This document shows positions 61,222 to 64,000 of a DNA stretch of 64,000 nucleotides, in pieces. The position numbers and the translations under genes were made by a program. Below the pieces are notes generated by a model. It did no database searches. It saw only the letters and a list, made by a program, of their open reading frames with translations, and was not told the origin of the DNA. Origin of the DNA: Chitinophagaceae bacterium (lineage in GTDB: Bacteria; Bacteroidota; Bacteroidia; Chitinophagales; Chitinophagaceae). The first letter of the stretch is position 1, and every line of letters begins with the position of its first letter. Location of the stretch: NCBI GenBank assembly GCA_016720745.1, contig JADKKA010000018.1, forward strand, positions 186,001 through 250,000. The letters are read 5' to 3'.

Positions 61222-64000
61222 TCATCCGCCCTCGGCAGGCTTTCCGGGCAACTTCACCATCACGGTGGTACCCGATTCTTTTTTACTTTTTATATCCAGA
61301 GAAGCACCCATGGTTTTAACCAGGTCTTTAATAATAAGAAAACCCAGTCCGTGCCCCCGTTTATGATCTACATTGGCTGAAATAATCACCACTTCTTCAC
61401 CAAGCAGTTTTTGCACCTGCTCCGCACTCATGCCAATTCCTTCGTCGGTTACCGATAGAATAATAAAAGAGCCATCGGGTTTAGCATTTACGCTGATGGC
61501 GCCCCGATCAGTAAAGCGAATAGAGTTGGTCAGCAAATTATATAAAAGAATTTTCAGTGGTTCATAGTATTGATTGATTTCAAAGGAAGGGTCGGTTTCG
61601 TTTGAAATGATGAGATTTTTTTGCCTGGCCAGGGACTGGAGTATCCCCAAAACCTGGTTGACCATTTCATGTATGTTAAAAGTTTCTTTCAGCATCCTGC
61701 GGTTTTCATTCTGGTATTTGATCCAGTTCAGGATATTGGTTGACAGCAGCTGTAATTCCTGAGAGGTATTGGTCATCTCACCGATGGTTTCCTGTTGCAG
61801 CTCCTCGGGCATCAGCTTTCTTTTTTCCATCAGGTTTTTTCCGGCAGCAGTCAAAAACTTTAATGGGGTTACAATATCGTGGCTGATTATAGAAATCAGT
61901 CTTGTTTTAATACTGTTGTTTTTTTCCAGAACCGTATTTTGTTCCTGCAGTTCCTTGGTTTTTTCAACGACCAGTTGCTCCAGTTTTTTCTGCCGCTGTT
62001 TCAGCTGACGGGTCCTGAACCTGAAATAAAGCACCAGGATACCCCAGACAGCACCCAAAAGCAGCAGGTAGAACCACCAGCTTCTGGTCCAGGGTGTGCT
62101 GATAGTGAAACGGATTTCTTTGTACGAAAAATTATTTGTTCCGAAACCATTGGTTTTCCTGATCGTGAGCAGGTAGGTACCGGGTTGAAGGTTATTGAAC
62201 CTGATTTGTGCCCCATTGCTCATATCTACCACTGACCAGTTACTATCCTTGTTGACCCGGTAGTCCAGGTAAATATTTTCACGGTTACACCAGGAAGAAA
62301 ATCCCAGCCTCACCGTCAGCTCGCCGGCAGCAAACGGAATGGCCATTTTATCCAGCGAGTCGGGGCTGAATTTTATTTTCCCTGCCGAGATTTCATCCAC
62401 ATAAATTTCACCCTCCGGTAAAACGGGTTCATCTTTCCCGGGATTTACCCAAAGCAATCCATCCATGGTGGGAAAAGAAAGGGTACCGTTTTTCATGGCC
62501 AGTACACAGGGCGCACAACCGCCATTCATTTCAGTGATTTCCATTCCATCATTTCTTCCGTAATAATGGTAATAGAGTTTATGGCGATCATTTTCCCAGG
62601 TCTGTAGAAGATCGTTTATGCTGGCTTTGAAGAGCCCCCGGTTGGTACTAATCCAGCAGAAACCCTGGTTGTCTGCAGTAAAGCAATGGGCATAGAGCAA
62701 AAATTTATTTTTATCTAACGGCATTTGCTTCAACCTGCCGTTTTTCCAGATATACCAACCCTTGCCATAACTGCCGATGAAAATATAATCGCGGTACTTC
62801 CAAAAACTCCGGAAACAGGAACCATCTGCTTTCAGCAATGTATCCGTTTTTTTAGTTGAAAGCTGGTAGAGGATCACACCATCGCAGGATGCCACTCCCA
62901 TCTGGTCAGGAGCAAATAAGGTCATGGCATAAGGAGAATTCAGGTTGCTGGGTACCGCTTTAGACGGATAAAGCAAAAAAAGACTATCGCCCTGCAAATA
63001 CCCCAACCCTTTTGAATTGGCAATATAAATCCGGTTGCTTTCCTGATAGAAGCCAAAATTTGAGAACACCTGAACTTTCTCATAGACTTTTGTCTTTCCG
63101 GTCCTGTAATCATAGCAATGAAGAACACTTTTAGCTAAGTCTTTTTCATACTGTGCAAACCAGAGCAGGGAATCACCTGATTTGTAAATAGAATATTCAA
63201 ATTTCCCGTTGATCGGGACTGGTTCGTTTTTATTGGGATACGGCCCGATAATATGTGCTTCATTGGTCAGCACATTACCGCTTGATAATTCAATTTGCGA
63301 ATAATAGGCATTTCTTTCCCGGATATCCGCTCCCTTGTTTTTTAACAGGGTTAGTTTGTTTTTGCGGATCACGATGATACCCTTGGAATCAGTTCCAATA
63401 AACAGTGTTTTGTATTTTTCGCTGTATTGTGCAAAGCGGATAAACGAAAAGGTAGGCACTGCATTGCAAATAAGTCTGGCTTCGATGCGTTTGTTCCTGT
63501 AATCGATTAACCAGGCATTGTTGCCTGCAAAAAGAATGGGCCGCTCCATTCCATTTTCCCAATACAACAGAAAATTCGGCGATTGAAAGGGGATGGTTTC
63601 ACCGGTTACAGATGCCCATTCTAACGGGCTAAATTTCTGAAACCCGCTATCGGCCATAAATATTTTACGATCCGGGCCTAAAACAAAAAAACGGTTATCC
63701 AGTACAAAATTTCTTTCCGATTGAAATGGCAATTGAAGCGTTACCGGTTCATGACCGGGGCGGATATAAAAGTACTTTCCGAAATTCGACAGCATAAGCA
63801 ACCCGCTGTCTGAAAGCTGGTGCACATCGTTCCAGGGCGTTGCCCTGATGTTTTCCGAAAAGGAAGTAAGAGATTGCAGCAGCCGCTCTCCGGTTATAGT
63901 TAGAAAATGTTTTTTTCTGTATCCGGCAATGGACTGTATAGCGGGAGATGTAAAAGGTAAAACCCGGTTGGCGTTTACAGCCATTATATGATCACCTACA
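61222..64000 (-). CDS. Propeller-type sensor histidine kinase, partial (5' end outside window)
   Basis: The first ATG in view (63984) gives 920 residues, but the frame stays open to the edge and no signal peptide is present. The true N-terminus therefore probably lies to the right of the window. Seen in order: a periplasmic beta-propeller, a Y_Y_Y-like domain (NLQPGTYLLTIRKTNGFG) and one membrane helix (WWFYLLLLGAVWGILVLYFRF). A HisKA region with phospho-acceptor His in SIISHDIVTPLKFLT follows. HATPase_c boxes come last (ILLYNLLTNSIRF, DEGIGMS, GHGLGFLII). No receiver or DNA-binding domain follows, so it needs a separate response regulator. Ligand unknown. Confidence 0.9.
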   Translation of the reverse strand, partial: VGDHIMAVNANRVLPFTSPAIQSIAGYRKKHFLTITGERLLQSLTSFSENIRATPWNDVHQLSDSGLLMLSNFGKYFYIRPGHEPVTLQLPFQSERNFVLDNRFFVLGPDRKIFMADSGFQKFSPLEWASVTGETIPFQSPNFLLYWENGMERPILFAGNNAWLIDYRNKRIEARLICNAVPTFSFIRFAQYSEKYKTLFIGTDSKGIIVIRKNKLTLLKNKGADIRERNAYYSQIELSSGNVLTNEAHIIGPYPNKNEPVPINGKFEYSIYKSGDSLLWFAQYEKDLAKSVLHCYDYRTGKTKVYEKVQVFSNFGFYQESNRIYIANSKGLGYLQGDSLFLLYPSKAVPSNLNSPYAMTLFAPDQMGVASCDGVILYQLSTKKTDTLLKADGSCFRSFWKYRDYIFIGSYGKGWYIWKNGRLKQMPLDKNKFLLYAHCFTADNQGFCWISTNRGLFKASINDLLQTWENDRHKLYYHYYGRNDGMEITEMNGGCAPCVLAMKNGTLSFPTMDGLLWVNPGKDEPVLPEGEIYVDEISAGKIKFSPDSLDKMAIPFAAGELTVRLGFSSWCNRENIYLDYRVNKDSNWSVVDMSNGAQIRFNNLQPGTYLLTIRKTNGFGTNNFSYKEIRFTISTPWTRSWWFYLLLLGAVWGILVLYFRFRTRQLKQRQKKLEQLVVEKTKELQEQNTVLEKNNSIKTRLISIISHDIVTPLKFLTAAGKNLMEKRKLMPEELQQETIGEMTNTSQELQLLSTNILNWIKYQNENRRMLKETFNIHEMVNQVLGILQSLARQKNLIISNETDPSFEINQYYEPLKILLYNLLTNSIRFTDRGAISVNAKPDGSFIILSVTDEGIGMSAEQVQKLLGEEVVIISANVDHKRGHGLGFLIIKDLVKTMGASLDIKSKKESGTTVMVKLPGKPAEGG

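Overview
The window reads as a chromosomal segment of a Bacteroidota bacterium, most likely of the Chitinophagaceae type. The evidence is a type IX secretion (type B) C-terminal domain, a giant SprB-repeat adhesin, a gene matching the 8-amino-Kdo enzyme KdnB, an S46 dipeptidyl peptidase, a PIF1/HRDC/HTH helicase, a NIPSNAP protein and many promoters of the form TTG-N19-TAnnTTTG. Shine-Dalgarno sequences are mostly absent. The family-level assignment is an inference. No phage, transposase or CRISPR array is visible.

Layout. 1-2.4 kb: a minus-strand cluster of a SET-domain protein and two paralogous ATP-grasp ligases, the last one cut by the window edge. 2.7-5.8 kb: helicase and a small SSB. 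5.9-9.8 kb: a zinc-ribbon protein and a secreted WD40-caspase protein. 9.9-16.3 kb: pseudouridine catabolism (psuK-psuG), a GH3 glucosidase with PA14, and fhs. 16.4-26.1 kb: a hemerythrin-like protein, then three tandem surface-protein genes, of which only the last carries a recognisable T9SS sorting domain. 26.4-30 kb: NIPSNAP, a duplicated tRNA-Phe locus and recQ. One tRNA copy carries palindromic insertions in its D-loop and variable loop. 30.3-34.6 kb: a plus-strand run with kdsD and manC for sugar-nucleotide supply, then VOC, exonuclease, RidA and a lipoprotein. 34.6-39.6 kb: a tocopherol-cyclase-like protein, methionine aminotransferase, an EamA transporter and an arsenic operon (arsR-arsM-Cys-Cys microprotein-arsC).

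39.6-46.2 kb: nadA and a DPP11-like S46 peptidase diverge from a 570-bp gene-free region. That region has an 88% AT block and three DnaA-box-like sites in one orientation, and is a candidate oriC. 46.3-56.9 kb: DUF2480, CorA, a TlpA-type thioredoxin lipoprotein, a KdnB-like dehydrogenase, a rhomboid protease and a five-gene minus-strand run ending in kdsB. 57-64 kb: dnaN, a two-gene set made of a YbjN/secretion-chaperone-like protein and a cytosolic HtrA-type protease with zinc ribbon, recX, and a large propeller histidine kinase cut by the right edge.

Themes. KdsD, KdsB and KdnB point to Kdo or 8-amino-Kdo lipopolysaccharide. The adhesin locus and GH3 enzyme fit a gliding or surface-attached, polysaccharide-using life. 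The least ordinary items are the SET/ATP-grasp cluster, the hairpin-bearing tRNA-Phe copy, the 25-residue Cys-Cys peptide in the ars operon, the chaperone-like/protease pair and the possible origin.
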